64,000 bases of DNA from Holophagae bacterium (GCA_030429565.1 JAUIFE010000001.1:1481960-1545959); one strand, 5' to 3'; counted from the stretch's first letter, positions 29,716-38,640 are shown. Made by a program: numbers and translations. The notes: a model not told the origin generated them from the letters alone.

Positions 29716-32700
29716 ATGGAAAACAACCGTACAACACCGCCAGTCGCCATCGTCGGCATGGCTTGCGTCTTCCCCGGCGCGGCCGATCTCGACCAATACC
29801 GCGACAACATCTTTGCGGGCAAAGACGCCATCGAGGATGTGCCCGAACACCGCATAGATCCCGTTTACTACGATCCCGACAGCGACGCGGTCGACCGTTT
29901 CTACTGCCGTCGCGGCGGTTTTGTCGACCGCCTCATCGATTTCGACCCCACCGAGTTCGGCCTGATGCCGATTGCCGCCCAAGGCGCCGAACCCGACCAA
30001 CTGGTCAGCCTCAAGCTGGCGGCGGGCGCGCTGCGCGACGCAGCGCTGGAAAAAGGCGACTACGATCCCCATCGCGCCGGCGTCATCATCGGACGCGGCA
30101 ACTATATCGGCGCGGGTATGACGCGCTTGGAACAATACGTACGCAGTGCCGAGCAGTTGGTCGGCGCGGTGCGCTCCCTGCACCCCGAGATGGAAGAGGC
30201 CGACCTGCAAACGCTGCGGCAACGCTTTCAGAAAAAACTGGGCCACTACGGGCCCGACACGGCCATCGGCTTGGTGCCCAACTTGACGGCCTCCTTGCCG
30301 GCCAATCGTTTGGACTTGTTTGGGCCGGCGTACACGATTGACGCGGCCTGTGCCAGCTCACTGATGGCGGTCGACCAAGCGGTCCGCGAACTGCAATCCG
30401 GCCGTTGCGACATGATGCTGGCGGGCGGCATTCACCTCAGCCACGACGTGGCCTTCTGGAGTGTGTTCTGCCAATTGGGTGCGCTCTCGCGTCAACAACA
30501 AATTCGTCCGCTCGACCGCCGCGCCGACGGCCTGCTGATCGGCGAAGGCGGCGGCATGGTCTGCCTGAAACGCCTGGACGACGCACAACGCGACGGTAAC
30601 CGCATTTACGCCGTGATTCGCGGCATCGGCATTGCCAGCGACGGGCGCGCGGCCAGTATGATGAGCCCGGCGGTCAGCGGCCAAACGCTAGCCTTGGAAC
30701 GCGCTTGGCGCGAAGCCGGTCTCGACCGTACCCAAATCGGTTTCCTCGAAGCACACGGCACGGGCACCCCGACCGGCGACGAAGCTGAACTGACGACCGT
30801 TAAACAATTCTTCGGTAAAGGTTCCGACGACCAACTTCGCGCGGGCATCGGCTCGGTGAAATCGATGATCGGCCACACCATGCCGGCGGCGGGGATCGCA
30901 GGTCTGATAAAAACCGCGCTGGCGGTCCACCAAGGCGTGGTGCCACCGACTTTGCACTGCGAAGAACCGCACCCGCTGCTGGCAGAATCGCGCTTCGCGG
31001 CGCCGGCGACGGCAGGCACCTGGCCAAACCAAGGCGACGGCCCGCGTATTGCCGCGGTCAACGCCTTCGGATTCGGCGGAATCAACGCCCATGTCGTGCT
31101 TAGCCAGGATCCCAGCACACCCGCACAAGTCCAGGTCTCAGTCGGCAGTGTCGGTAAATTGCAGGCACCCGTCATCGAATCCTACGCGGCCGACTCGGTC
31201 GAAGCCATGTTGCGTGACTTGCAGACGGGCCGTACCGGCAGTGGCAACCCCAAAACGCTGCTGCGCCTGGCAATCATCGATCCCACACCGGCGCGCCGCG
31301 AACGGGCGTGCACCATCGTCAAGCGCGGTCGTGCCTGGCGTGGTCGTGACAATATTTATTTCACGCCCAAGGGTTTGGCTTCCTCCGGCGGCAAGTTGGC
31401 GCTCATGTTCCCCGGCGTCGACAGCGCTTTTGAACCGCGCCTCGACGATTTGGCGACATTCTTCGGCGTGGCCACCCCGCCCTGCTCGGAACCCGCTTCG
31501 GTGGTGGCCGATCTGGAAAAGGTCGGCGTCGGCATCATTCAAACCAACCGCTTCCTGTTCGATATCATGGCCAAGCTCGCGATCAAAGCGGACGCCCTCG
31601 CCGGTCACTCGATTGGTGAATGGAGCGCCATGCTGGCAAGTGGCGTGTTACCGGCCGACGATATCGACGCCTTTATCGACACCTTGCAGCCAGGCACCTT
31701 GGAAGTGCCCGGCGTGCTGTTCCTCGCCGCCGGTTGCGGTGCCGAAAAAGCCGCACCGCTGATTGCAGACTTGGAACAGGTCGCCATTTCCCACGAGAAC
31801 TGTAGCCGCCAGGTCATTTTCTGCGGGCGCGACGCGGAAATCGAAATCTTGGCCGAACGACTCAAACAAGAACGAGTCCTGGCGCAAACGCTGCCCTTCC
31901 GCAGCGGCTACCACTCGCCATTGTTCGCGGACTACCTGGCCCCGCACCAGCAATTCTTTAATAGTTTCCCAATGGCGGCGCCGACGGTTCCGCTGTGGTC
32001 GGCGACATTATGTGCGCCTTACCCCGACACCCTTGACGACATCCGCGCACTGTCGACGCGCCACTTGGTTGAACCGGTTCGTTTCCGCCGCCTGATCGAA
32101 AACATGTACGAAGACAACTTCCGCATTTTCGTGCAGGTCGGCACCGGCAGCTTGCCAGGATTCGTCAACGACACGCTCGGCAAACAACCGCACTTGGCCA
32201 TCAGCGCCAACCTCGCCAAACGCTCCGGCCTCGACCAACTGGCGCACATGACGGCGGCCTTGTGGGTCGAAGGTGTGAATTTGGACGACGGCATCTTCCG
32301 TGCAACCGACGAAACACCGACGGCAACGCCCCAACGCAAAGGACGCGCACTGAATCTAGCGTTAAGTGTGCCACTGGTGGAACTGGAAACAGAGGACTTG
32401 CGCGCCAAACTGGGACCGGTCAAAGCCAAAGCCATCCCACAAGCGCCGCAACACCCGATCGCGCAAACGTTCCGCGCCATGATCAGCGAATGCGAGCAAG
32501 CGGGCGAAAGCATCCTCGGCGCGTGGGAACAACAGGCGGCGAGCCGGCCCTTGCAAACGCGTCAACCGCTGCCCACCGCGGCCCTGACACCAATGACGGC
32601 GGCCCAAGCACCGGCGCCGGCCTTGACCAAGGAAGCCAAAACGACACGGCGTTTGTCAGTGCAGATTTGCCCGGAACTGATGGACCACAGCTTCTTCGCG

Positions 32701-34080
32701 CAACGGCAAGGTTGGGACATAGTCGAAGACCGCTACCCAGTGGTGCCGATGACGATGTCGATCCAAATGATGCTGGACGCGGTGCGTAAACAGATCGGTG
32801 ACCAGGTGGTGGTGGCGATGTCGCACATTCGCGCCTACAAGTGGTTGGTGGTGGCCGAACCGGTCGAGCTGACCTTGACGATGAAACAAAAATCGCCGAC
32901 ACACTGGCAAGTCGCCATTGAAGGTTACGCGGCGGCGGATGTGGAAACGGCACCAACCTACGCGCCGGCACCGGCGGTGCGCCGGCTCGAACACAACCCG
33001 CCTGAAGCAACCTTTATCGATGCGGAAGGCATGTACCGCGAGCGCTGGATGTTCCACGGACCGGCTTACCAGGGTATTTTGTCGTTCGGCGAAATCTCGG
33101 AAGCGGGTTTAGACTGCCGCCTGAAAGCCTGCCAGGGACCCGGCAGTTTGCTGGACAACGCGGGCCAAGCCTTTGGCTTTTGGATAATGGAGCGGCATCG
33201 AATCAACCGCTTAGCGATGCCGATTTTCATAGAGAGGTTGCGTTTCTATGGACCGGATCCGGTGGTCGAGGAGCAGCTCGACTGCAGGGTGTTCATCAAG
33301 GAAATGCAGCCGAAAGAAGCGGCGGCCGACCTGCAGTTGGTGCGTAACGGCCAGGTTTGGTGCGAGATCGACAGTTGGCGTGATCGCCGCTTCGACACCG
33401 ACCGGCGCCTGTGGCCGGTGATCCTCAAGACGGAAGACCACCTGTTAGCCCAGCCCGACGAACGCGGCTTTCTGGTCTTTTTCGACAAGTACCCGAGTGC
33501 CCCGTCACGCGATTACTTGGCGCGTCGTTTCCTGACCAAGGTCGAACGCGAAGAGTACAACCAATTGCGCCCAAAAGGGAAACGCCAGTGGCTAAACGGT
33601 CGCATCGCGGCCAAAGACGCGGTCCGTCACCATCTGTGGCAGACGAAAAAGCTGCCGATCTTCCCGGCTGAAGTGGTCATCGAAGGTCCGGCAACGGGTA
33701 CGGTTTGCGCCCAACGCGACGGCCGCCGCTTTACGGTGGTACTCGACGCACAGGCCGACTTGGCGGTAGCGGGTGTCTTCGCAGCGCCGATCGGGGTGGC
33801 CATTGCCCCGCGCACCGGCGACGAAGACGCGGCCTCCCTCGACGTGACTCTATTAAACGCGCTTGCCCAACGCGCCCTTGACCATGACCACACTTACCAG
33901 GATCACGGCGGTACCGAATCGGCGCCGTCGCATATCCCTCCCGGCACGGCTGTCGAACACGACGGCCGACGCTTGCACTGGTGTCCGTCGGCCGATCCAC
34001 GAGCCACGGTGACAACCGACGACCCAATCCTGAGTGAACGATTAACCGACACGCCCTACATCATTTGCTGGACAGCATAA
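29716..34080 (+). CDS. Type I secondary-lipid synthase: KS-AT-DH with degenerate PPTase-like C-terminus
   Basis: A 1,454-residue partner of the preceding synthase, 91 bases downstream. The ketosynthase (about 10-450) has Cys212 (IDAACASS), His347 (EAHGTGT) and His387, so it is a catalytic KS and not a chain-length factor. The acyltransferase (about 555-850) has Ser632 (GHSIGE) and His733 (GYHSP). The hot-dog dehydratase (about 975-1210) has probable His991 (LMDHSFF, followed by YPVVP) and Asp1147 (LLDNAGQ). The tail (about 1250-1454) resembles the N-terminal part of fused Sfp-type phosphopantetheinyl transferases (RRFLTKVEREEY, NGRIAAKDAVR). It lacks the Mg-binding GIDxE (GVAIAP instead) and the WxxKEA motif. 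Translation starts at ATG 29716, after AGAGGA. Confidence 0.92.
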   Translation: MENNRTTPPVAIVGMACVFPGAADLDQYRDNIFAGKDAIEDVPEHRIDPVYYDPDSDAVDRFYCRRGGFVDRLIDFDPTEFGLMPIAAQGAEPDQLVSLKLAAGALRDAALEKGDYDPHRAGVIIGRGNYIGAGMTRLEQYVRSAEQLVGAVRSLHPEMEEADLQTLRQRFQKKLGHYGPDTAIGLVPNLTASLPANRLDLFGPAYTIDAACASSLMAVDQAVRELQSGRCDMMLAGGIHLSHDVAFWSVFCQLGALSRQQQIRPLDRRADGLLIGEGGGMVCLKRLDDAQRDGNRIYAVIRGIGIASDGRAASMMSPAVSGQTLALERAWREAGLDRTQIGFLEAHGTGTPTGDEAELTTVKQFFGKGSDDQLRAGIGSVKSMIGHTMPAAGIAGLIKTALAVHQGVVPPTLHCEEPHPLLAESRFAAPATAGTWPNQGDGPRIAAVNAFGFGGINAHVVLSQDPSTPAQVQVSVGSVGKLQAPVIESYAADSVEAMLRDLQTGRTGSGNPKTLLRLAIIDPTPARRERACTIVKRGRAWRGRDNIYFTPKGLASSGGKLALMFPGVDSAFEPRLDDLATFFGVATPPCSEPASVVADLEKVGVGIIQTNRFLFDIMAKLAIKADALAGHSIGEWSAMLASGVLPADDIDAFIDTLQPGTLEVPGVLFLAAGCGAEKAAPLIADLEQVAISHENCSRQVIFCGRDAEIEILAERLKQERVLAQTLPFRSGYHSPLFADYLAPHQQFFNSFPMAAPTVPLWSATLCAPYPDTLDDIRALSTRHLVEPVRFRRLIENMYEDNFRIFVQVGTGSLPGFVNDTLGKQPHLAISANLAKRSGLDQLAHMTAALWVEGVNLDDGIFRATDETPTATPQRKGRALNLALSVPLVELETEDLRAKLGPVKAKAIPQAPQHPIAQTFRAMISECEQAGESILGAWEQQAASRPLQTRQPLPTAALTPMTAAQAPAPALTKEAKTTRRLSVQICPELMDHSFFAQRQGWDIVEDRYPVVPMTMSIQMMLDAVRKQIGDQVVVAMSHIRAYKWLVVAEPVELTLTMKQKSPTHWQVAIEGYAAADVETAPTYAPAPAVRRLEHNPPEATFIDAEGMYRERWMFHGPAYQGILSFGEISEAGLDCRLKACQGPGSLLDNAGQAFGFWIMERHRINRLAMPIFIERLRFYGPDPVVEEQLDCRVFIKEMQPKEAAADLQLVRNGQVWCEIDSWRDRRFDTDRRLWPVILKTEDHLLAQPDERGFLVFFDKYPSAPSRDYLARRFLTKVEREEYNQLRPKGKRQWLNGRIAAKDAVRHHLWQTKKLPIFPAEVVIEGPATGTVCAQRDGRRFTVVLDAQADLAVAGVFAAPIGVAIAPRTGDEDAASLDVTLLNALAQRALDHDHTYQDHGGTESAPSHIPPGTAVEHDGRRLHWCPSADPRATVTTDDPILSERLTDTPYIICWTA

Positions 34081-34091
34081 GAGGTGAATTC

Positions 34092-34370
34092 ATGTTACAG
34101 ACTAAAGATTCGATTCTGGATACAATTGCGACCTTAATTCGCGAAGTGATTGGCGAGGACTGGGTAGATGAAATCAACATCAACCACAACACCTCGTTTA
34201 ACGGTGAACTAGAACTTGAAAGCATTGAGTTCGTGGCACTTGCCGAAAAGCTACAAAACCATTTCGGCGACGACATCAATTTCGTCGGCTGGCTCTCTGA
34301 GAAAGAGCTGGAAGAAATTATCGCGTTGACGGTTGGCGACGTGGCGGAGTTCATCGCGTCATGTCAATAG
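34092..34370 (+). CDS. Discrete acyl carrier protein
   Basis: A 92-residue acidic four-helix acyl carrier protein. The phosphopantetheine-accepting Ser44 lies in LELESIEFV, a variant of the usual DSL motif. It is flanked by the long acidic helix 2 (ALAEKLQNHFG) and the typical C-terminal ELEEIIALTVGDVAEFI. It starts 11 bases after the second synthase and overlaps the next gene by 10 bases, so it is part of the same operon. It probably carries the finished or a modified acyl chain, or a starter, between the synthases and the hydrolases. An ATG at 34065 would add nine residues, but GAGGTGAATTC precedes the ATG at 34092. Confidence 0.92.
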   Translation: MLQTKDSILDTIATLIREVIGEDWVDEININHNTSFNGELELESIEFVALAEKLQNHFGDDINFVGWLSEKELEEIIALTVGDVAEFIASCQ

Positions 34371-35173
34371 TGCGCGTCGACGATCTCGACTTCCACGTGC
34401 AACAGGCGGGCTCCGCGCCCGCCGACAGCGCCCAGCCGCCGGTCTACCTGCTGCACGGCTTGATGCTCGGCAATTTGGTCGGCTGGTATTTCACGATTAG
34501 CCCATTGCTTGCCAAAGAACGGCCGGTGGTGATGTACGACCTGCGCGGCCACGGTAAATCGCAGCTCACCGCCACCGGCTACGACCTCGACACCATGTCG
34601 GGCGATCTCGGCGGCATCATCGACGCCACGCGCGCCGACCACGATCAGGTTGATTTGATCGGCCACAGTTGGGGCGGTTTGGTGGCGCTGACCTACGCGC
34701 TGCGCCACCCACAACGGGTGCGCCGTTTGGTGTTGATTGAAGTACCGTTGCCGCCGTCCAACGTGGGCGAGATGAAACGCTTCATGGAATTGTCCCCCAA
34801 GGAAATGCTCGAAAAGTTGCCGCGCAGCTCGCAGAAAGGGTTTCTGGCGGGCGGCCGCCAAACCCTGCGCCTCATGCGCAGCCTGAGCAAGCTGATCCGC
34901 AAAACCTCGATCCTTGCCGATTTCAAAGCGGCCCAGGACATCCCCGATTGTTACCTGGGTCTGCTCAATGTGCCGGTCCTCGCACTTTACGGCACCCAAT
35001 CCCCCTGTCGTCCCATCGGCGCGCGCCTTGCCGCCGTGCTGCCAAACTGTCGCCACGTCGAAATGGACGCCGGCCACAACCTCTACGCCGAGGCACCGCA
35101 GCACACCGCCGACCTCATCAACCACTTTTTGGGCACCGTTCCGGTTGCCCGCGAAACCATGGCGGTCCACTAA
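34361..35173 (+). CDS. Alpha/beta hydrolase, possible thioesterase (first of a pair)
   Basis: A 270-residue alpha/beta-hydrolase fold protein. The oxyanion-hole motif YLLHGLM lies near residue 27. YDLRGHGKS near 60 marks the following loop, the nucleophile elbow is GHSWGG (Ser about 104), and the catalytic His is in MDAGHNLYAEAP near 240. No signal peptide is visible, so it acts in the cytosol. Its 10-base overlap with the acyl carrier gene suggests that it works on the carrier-bound acyl chain, as a thioesterase releasing the product or as an acyl-transfer enzyme. It is similar to the next gene product, pointing to duplication. Exact chemistry cannot be told from sequence. Confidence 0.85.
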   Translation: MSIVRVDDLDFHVQQAGSAPADSAQPPVYLLHGLMLGNLVGWYFTISPLLAKERPVVMYDLRGHGKSQLTATGYDLDTMSGDLGGIIDATRADHDQVDLIGHSWGGLVALTYALRHPQRVRRLVLIEVPLPPSNVGEMKRFMELSPKEMLEKLPRSSQKGFLAGGRQTLRLMRSLSKLIRKTSILADFKAAQDIPDCYLGLLNVPVLALYGTQSPCRPIGARLAAVLPNCRHVEMDAGHNLYAEAPQHTADLINHFLGTVPVARETMAVH

Positions 35174-35194
35174 CCGCCCGAGGGAGTCATCACC

Positions 35195-35992
35195 ATGGCC
35201 TTCGAAACCATCAACGGCTTGCGCCTCCACACCCAAGTTCTCGGTCGTCAAGACGGCCCGGTCCAGGTCGTGTTTCTGCACGGGATGGTGATGGACAACC
35301 TTTCTAGCTGGTACTTCACCTTTGCCAATCCCATTGCGCAATCCCACAAGGTTCTGCTTTACGACATGCGCGGCCACGGTCGCAGCGAGCGACCCGCGCA
35401 AGGTTACCAATTGGGCGATTTCGTCGCCGAGCTGGCGGCGCTGCTCGACGTCCATGCACCCGACACGCCGGTCACGCTGGTCGGCAACAGCTTCGGCGGC
35501 TTGCTGGCCCTGGCCTTCGCCCTGGAACACCCCAACCGCACGGCGGGCGTGTGCTTGATCGAAGCCCACGCCAATGTACAGGGCTGGGGCGACGAAATGG
35601 CGGCGACGCTCACACAACAGGGTGATCAAGCCAAAGCCACGATTGCCACCCACTTCGATAAATGGCTCGGCCGCCACAGTGATCGCAAACGCAACCGCCT
35701 CGCTGAAAACGCCAAACAGCTTATCTACCAAACCAGTCTCGTGGCCGACCTTCAGGCCACACCGGAGCTCGACGAAGACGCACTGACCCGCTTGCCGGCG
35801 CCGGTGCTGGCCCTCTACGGCGAGTCCTCCGATATCCGCGCGCGCGGTGAAGCCCTAGCCCACCGCCTGCCCAACGCCCAACTCCACATTTTCCCTGGTT
35901 GCAGCCATTCGATTATGTGGGAAGCCACGGCGGAGGTTCGCCGACAATTGACCGACTGGCTCAGTCCGGTCGCTCAGGAGGTTTCACCATGA
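35195..35992 (+). CDS. Alpha/beta hydrolase (second of a pair)
   Basis: A 265-residue alpha/beta hydrolase, 21 bases after its paralogue and overlapping the glycosyltransferase gene by 4 bases (ATGA). Motifs are VVFLHGMVMD (oxyanion hole), YDMRGHGRS, a nucleophile elbow GNSFGG (Ser about 99) and the catalytic His in FPGCSHSIMWEA. The elbow is GNSFGG where the first copy has GHSWGG, so the two may differ in substrate. It shares the SSWYFTFANPIA-like segment with the first copy (VGWYFTISPLLA), which supports their common origin. It is probably a second acyl-processing step in the same pathway. Confidence 0.85.
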   Translation: MAFETINGLRLHTQVLGRQDGPVQVVFLHGMVMDNLSSWYFTFANPIAQSHKVLLYDMRGHGRSERPAQGYQLGDFVAELAALLDVHAPDTPVTLVGNSFGGLLALAFALEHPNRTAGVCLIEAHANVQGWGDEMAATLTQQGDQAKATIATHFDKWLGRHSDRKRNRLAENAKQLIYQTSLVADLQATPELDEDALTRLPAPVLALYGESSDIRARGEALAHRLPNAQLHIFPGCSHSIMWEATAEVRRQLTDWLSPVAQEVSP

Positions 35993-37188
35993 CCCGTTAC
36001 ATGTTTATCGTTCCGCCGCTGACCGGCCACATCAACCCGTTGGTCAGCGTGGCGGCAGAGTTGGAATCGCGCGGCCACGAGGTCATGTGGTTGGGATACC
36101 GCAAAATGATTGAGCCCCTGGCCGGACCTTGCGCCCGCGTGATTCCGCTGGAAGCCTCGCGGCTGCGCGCGCTCTTGGAGCCTTTGAAAGAGATGGCCAA
36201 CATCGTGCGCGGTTTGGAAAGTGTGCGTTTTCTGTTCGAAGATTTTGTGCTGCCCTTGGCACGCACGACGATTGCCGAGGTAGAACGCGCCATTGTTGAA
36301 CACCAACCCGACTTGATCATTTGCGACCAACAGATGTTGTCCGGCGCTATCGCCGCGCGACGACTGGGTCGGCCCTGGATTGCCAGCGTGACCACTACCG
36401 CCGCGATTCTCAAAGTCTGGGAAGTGGCCGACCGGTGGATTGTGCGCACGCTGGGTCGCCTGCAAACGGAAATGGGTTTGCCGTTGGTGGAACGCCCCGA
36501 CCTTTCGCACATCGCCAATGTGGTTTTTAGTACGCCGGCATTTAGCGGTCAGTTCGAATGTTTCCAGGCCCCGTTCACCTACGTCGGGCCGTCGCTGCAG
36601 GCACGCACCATGCGCGCTGAATTTCCTTGGGACCGGCTTGACGAGAAGCTGCCCAAACTTTTGGTTTCACTGGGCACGGTGAATCTGCGCCGCGATCCGC
36701 GTTTCTACCAAACCATGGTCGAAGCGTTGGCCGACCAACCGGTGCAGGTCATTATGACCGCCCCTGAAGGCTGGGTCGCGGACCCGCCCGCCAATTTCAT
36801 TGTGCAACCACACGTGCCACAAGTCGCGTTGTTGCCCTATTTGAATGCCGTCTTCTGTCATGGCGGCCACAACACGGTTTGCGAATCGCTGGCCCACGGC
36901 CTGCCCTTGATCGTGACGCCGATCCGCGACGATCAACCCGTCATCGGCCGCCAGGTCAAAAGTTCGCAAGCCGGATTAACACTCCGCTTCAACCGTTTAA
37001 AGGCCGAACAGGTTCGAGAATCTGTGTTCCGCGTCTTAAACGAGAAAAGTTTCCGCATTGCCGCTGAACGCATCGCCGCTTCCTTTGCGGCGGCCGGCGG
37101 CGCCCCCCAAGCTGTCGACTTCTTGACCGCGTTGCCCATGCGCAAACCGGCCAAGACACGGCGGTCCATGCAACTCAGCTCGGTCTAA
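35989..37188 (+). CDS. MGT-family (GT1) UDP-sugar-type glycosyltransferase
   Basis: A 399-residue GT-B fold glycosyltransferase of the macrolide/ecdysteroid (GT1) type. The N-terminal acceptor domain starts with FIVPPLTGHINPLVSVA, including the catalytic His of the GHxxP motif. The C-terminal donor domain holds LLVSLGTVN, VPQVALLPYLNAVFCHGGHNT and GLPLIVTPIRDDQPV, the sugar-nucleotide binding signature. Substrates of the family are hydrophobic small molecules or lipids. It is the last gene of the synthase operon and overlaps the preceding hydrolase by 4 bases. It therefore most likely attaches a sugar to the lipid product. The donor is not predictable; dTDP-deoxysugars from rfbB are one possibility. 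Confidence 0.92.
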   Translation: MTRYMFIVPPLTGHINPLVSVAAELESRGHEVMWLGYRKMIEPLAGPCARVIPLEASRLRALLEPLKEMANIVRGLESVRFLFEDFVLPLARTTIAEVERAIVEHQPDLIICDQQMLSGAIAARRLGRPWIASVTTTAAILKVWEVADRWIVRTLGRLQTEMGLPLVERPDLSHIANVVFSTPAFSGQFECFQAPFTYVGPSLQARTMRAEFPWDRLDEKLPKLLVSLGTVNLRRDPRFYQTMVEALADQPVQVIMTAPEGWVADPPANFIVQPHVPQVALLPYLNAVFCHGGHNTVCESLAHGLPLIVTPIRDDQPVIGRQVKSSQAGLTLRFNRLKAEQVRESVFRVLNEKSFRIAAERIAASFAAAGGAPQAVDFLTALPMRKPAKTRRSMQLSSV

Positions 37189-37285
37189 CCTAAACTGAGC
37201 GATTCGGGTGGGTGAAATCACGCAAAATGTTGCAGCCCAACAGGTTGTGCGATTTCGCCGCCAAAAATCGCTTCGTTTAGGTCTA
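37189..37285 (-). repeat. AGCGATT inverted-repeat element, copy a (short form)
   Basis: Read leftward it starts with ACCTAAACGAAGCGATTTTTGG, contains GCGAAATCGCACAACCTGTTGGGCTGCAAC and ends with CACCCGAATCGCTCAGTTTAGG. The ends are inverted repeats. It directly abuts the stop codon of the glycosyltransferase, so it may also act as an RNA-level 3' end. Confidence 0.8.
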
Positions 37286-37683
37286 ACCGCACGCGCGCCT
37301 CGGCGCGTTGCTGCGGTGGTCACCACCGAGACACGGCAAACCATCCCTTACGGCAGCCCACCAATCTTTGGCGACCGAATCGCGGGGGAGAGCGATTCGG
37401 TCGCCCGAGCCAGGACGGCATGCCCCTCCCCGCCCTGTGCCCGCTCGGCTTCTTGCGTTTTTGCCGGAATCACCGACACCACCAAGGCAATTGCCTCGCC
37501 GCCGGCGCCGGGCCTTCAACCCATAAGACACACATCGCCCCAGCCCGGCTACAGCGCGCGGGCCTAGCCGGCCTGACGGCGCCGCTTGGCTGGGGACGAG
37601 GTTTCGCAAGCCTCGCTGCAAGGGTAGTGCAGCCAGTTCACGAGGCCGACCGGGAAAGTCGGCCGCAAGCAAGGAGCCACTGT
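37286..37683. other. Intergenic region upstream of the SDR gene
   Basis: About 400 GC-rich bases between the repeat element and the SDR gene. It contains an imperfect short repeat (GAATCGCGGGGGAGAGCGATTCGGTCG). No gene is supported; the frame open upstream of the SDR start has no homology-like features. Confidence 0.35.
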
Positions 37684-38454
37684 ATGAATCGATTTGAGGA
37701 TAAAACCGTTTTGGTGACCGGCGGCGCCGCCGGCATCGGCAAAGCCGCCGCACTGACCTTTGCGGGAGAAGGCGCCACCGTCTTTATCGCCGATATCGCC
37801 CGGGAGGCGGGTGAACGCGTGGTCGCGCAAATTAAGGAGCTCGGTGGGAAAGCCTATTTCTTCAGTACCGATATCGCGCAAGCGGTCGAAGTCGACGCCA
37901 TGATCGAAAGCGCATTGCACCACATGGGCCGCATTGACATTGCCTTTAACAATGCCGGTATTAGCGGCAAACGCGCGATGCCTTTGGCCCACATTCGCGA
38001 GGACGAGTGGGACCGGATTATGGAGATCAACGTCAAAGGGGTTTGGCTGTGCATGCGGCGCCAAATTCCCATCATGGTGCAACAGGGCGGCGGCAGCATT
38101 GTCAACACCGCCTCGATCCTAGGTGTAACCGGCACCGCCCTGGGTTTGGGCCCCTATGTCGCCAGCAAACACGCCGTCGTCGGCTTGACCAAAGCGGCGG
38201 CGGTCGAGTACGCCAAAAAGAACGTGCGCATTAACGCCGTGTGTCCGGGTTTCGTGGAAACACCAATGATCAACGGCTTACTGGATATTCCGGCGATGCG
38301 TGCCAAAATCGAAAAAATGCACGCCATGGGCCGCATCGGCAGTGCCAATGAAGTCGTGCGCGCCGTGTTGTGGCTCAGTTCCAGCGAGGCCTCGTTTGTC
38401 ACCGGCCACGACATGATTGTCGACGGCGGCTGTTTGGCCCGCGCCGCGTCTTAA
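37684..38454 (+). CDS. Classical short-chain dehydrogenase/reductase
   Basis: A 256-residue NAD(P)-dependent oxidoreductase of the classical SDR family. It has the cofactor motif TGGAAGIGKAAA near residues 12-23, NNAG near 88, catalytic Ser in NTASILG and the YVASKHAVV Tyr-x3-Lys pair. It ends with the usual SSSEASFVTGHDMIVDGG. An acidic residue after strand 2 (IADIARE) suggests NAD preference. The substrate is unknown. It lies 495 bases past the lipid-synthase operon and behind a repeat element, so it is probably a separate transcription unit. A role in the lipid pathway is possible but unproven. The ATG at 37684 follows AAGGAG. Confidence 0.92.
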   Translation: MNRFEDKTVLVTGGAAGIGKAAALTFAGEGATVFIADIAREAGERVVAQIKELGGKAYFFSTDIAQAVEVDAMIESALHHMGRIDIAFNNAGISGKRAMPLAHIREDEWDRIMEINVKGVWLCMRRQIPIMVQQGGGSIVNTASILGVTGTALGLGPYVASKHAVVGLTKAAAVEYAKKNVRINAVCPGFVETPMINGLLDIPAMRAKIEKMHAMGRIGSANEVVRAVLWLSSSEASFVTGHDMIVDGGCLARAAS

Positions 38455-38468
38455 CGCTCGTCACTTCA

Positions 38469-38497
38469 CCCAAAACGCGTCTCGGTTCGCGTTTTGG
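38469..38497 (+). terminator. First hairpin after the SDR gene
   Basis: Inverted repeat CCAAAACGCG / CGCGTTTTGG just after the stop codon. It is followed by GGGCTTTGGG and not a T-run, so termination may rely on the next hairpin. Confidence 0.55.
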
Positions 38498-38502
38498 GCT
38501 TT

Positions 38503-38574
38503 GGGAAAATCCACGGGGGTCCGACTCAGCCCAACCGTGGTCCTCCAACCCACGTGGGTTTTCCCGATTTTTTT
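38503..38574 (+). terminator. Second, larger hairpin-terminator after the SDR gene
   Basis: Outer stem GGGAAAATCCACG / CACGTGGGTTTTCCC encloses an inner CCACGG-type stem and is followed by GATTTTTTT. It is a plausible rho-independent terminator. Confidence 0.7.
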
Positions 38575-38640
38575 GGCGGCCGACACACAACCTTACCGAT
38601 CAACCAATATTGGTAAAGGCCGACCAACTGATGTTCCATC

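Noticed and set aside
22529..33893. Many 60-250-codon frames on the opposite strand of the two synthase genes
   Set aside because: They are antisense shadows produced by strong third-position GC bias; none has a family-like motif.
37684..38454. SDR as a seventh gene of the lipid-synthase operon
   Set aside because: A 495-base gap with a repeat element separates it from the glycosyltransferase, so membership is not supported by sequence alone.
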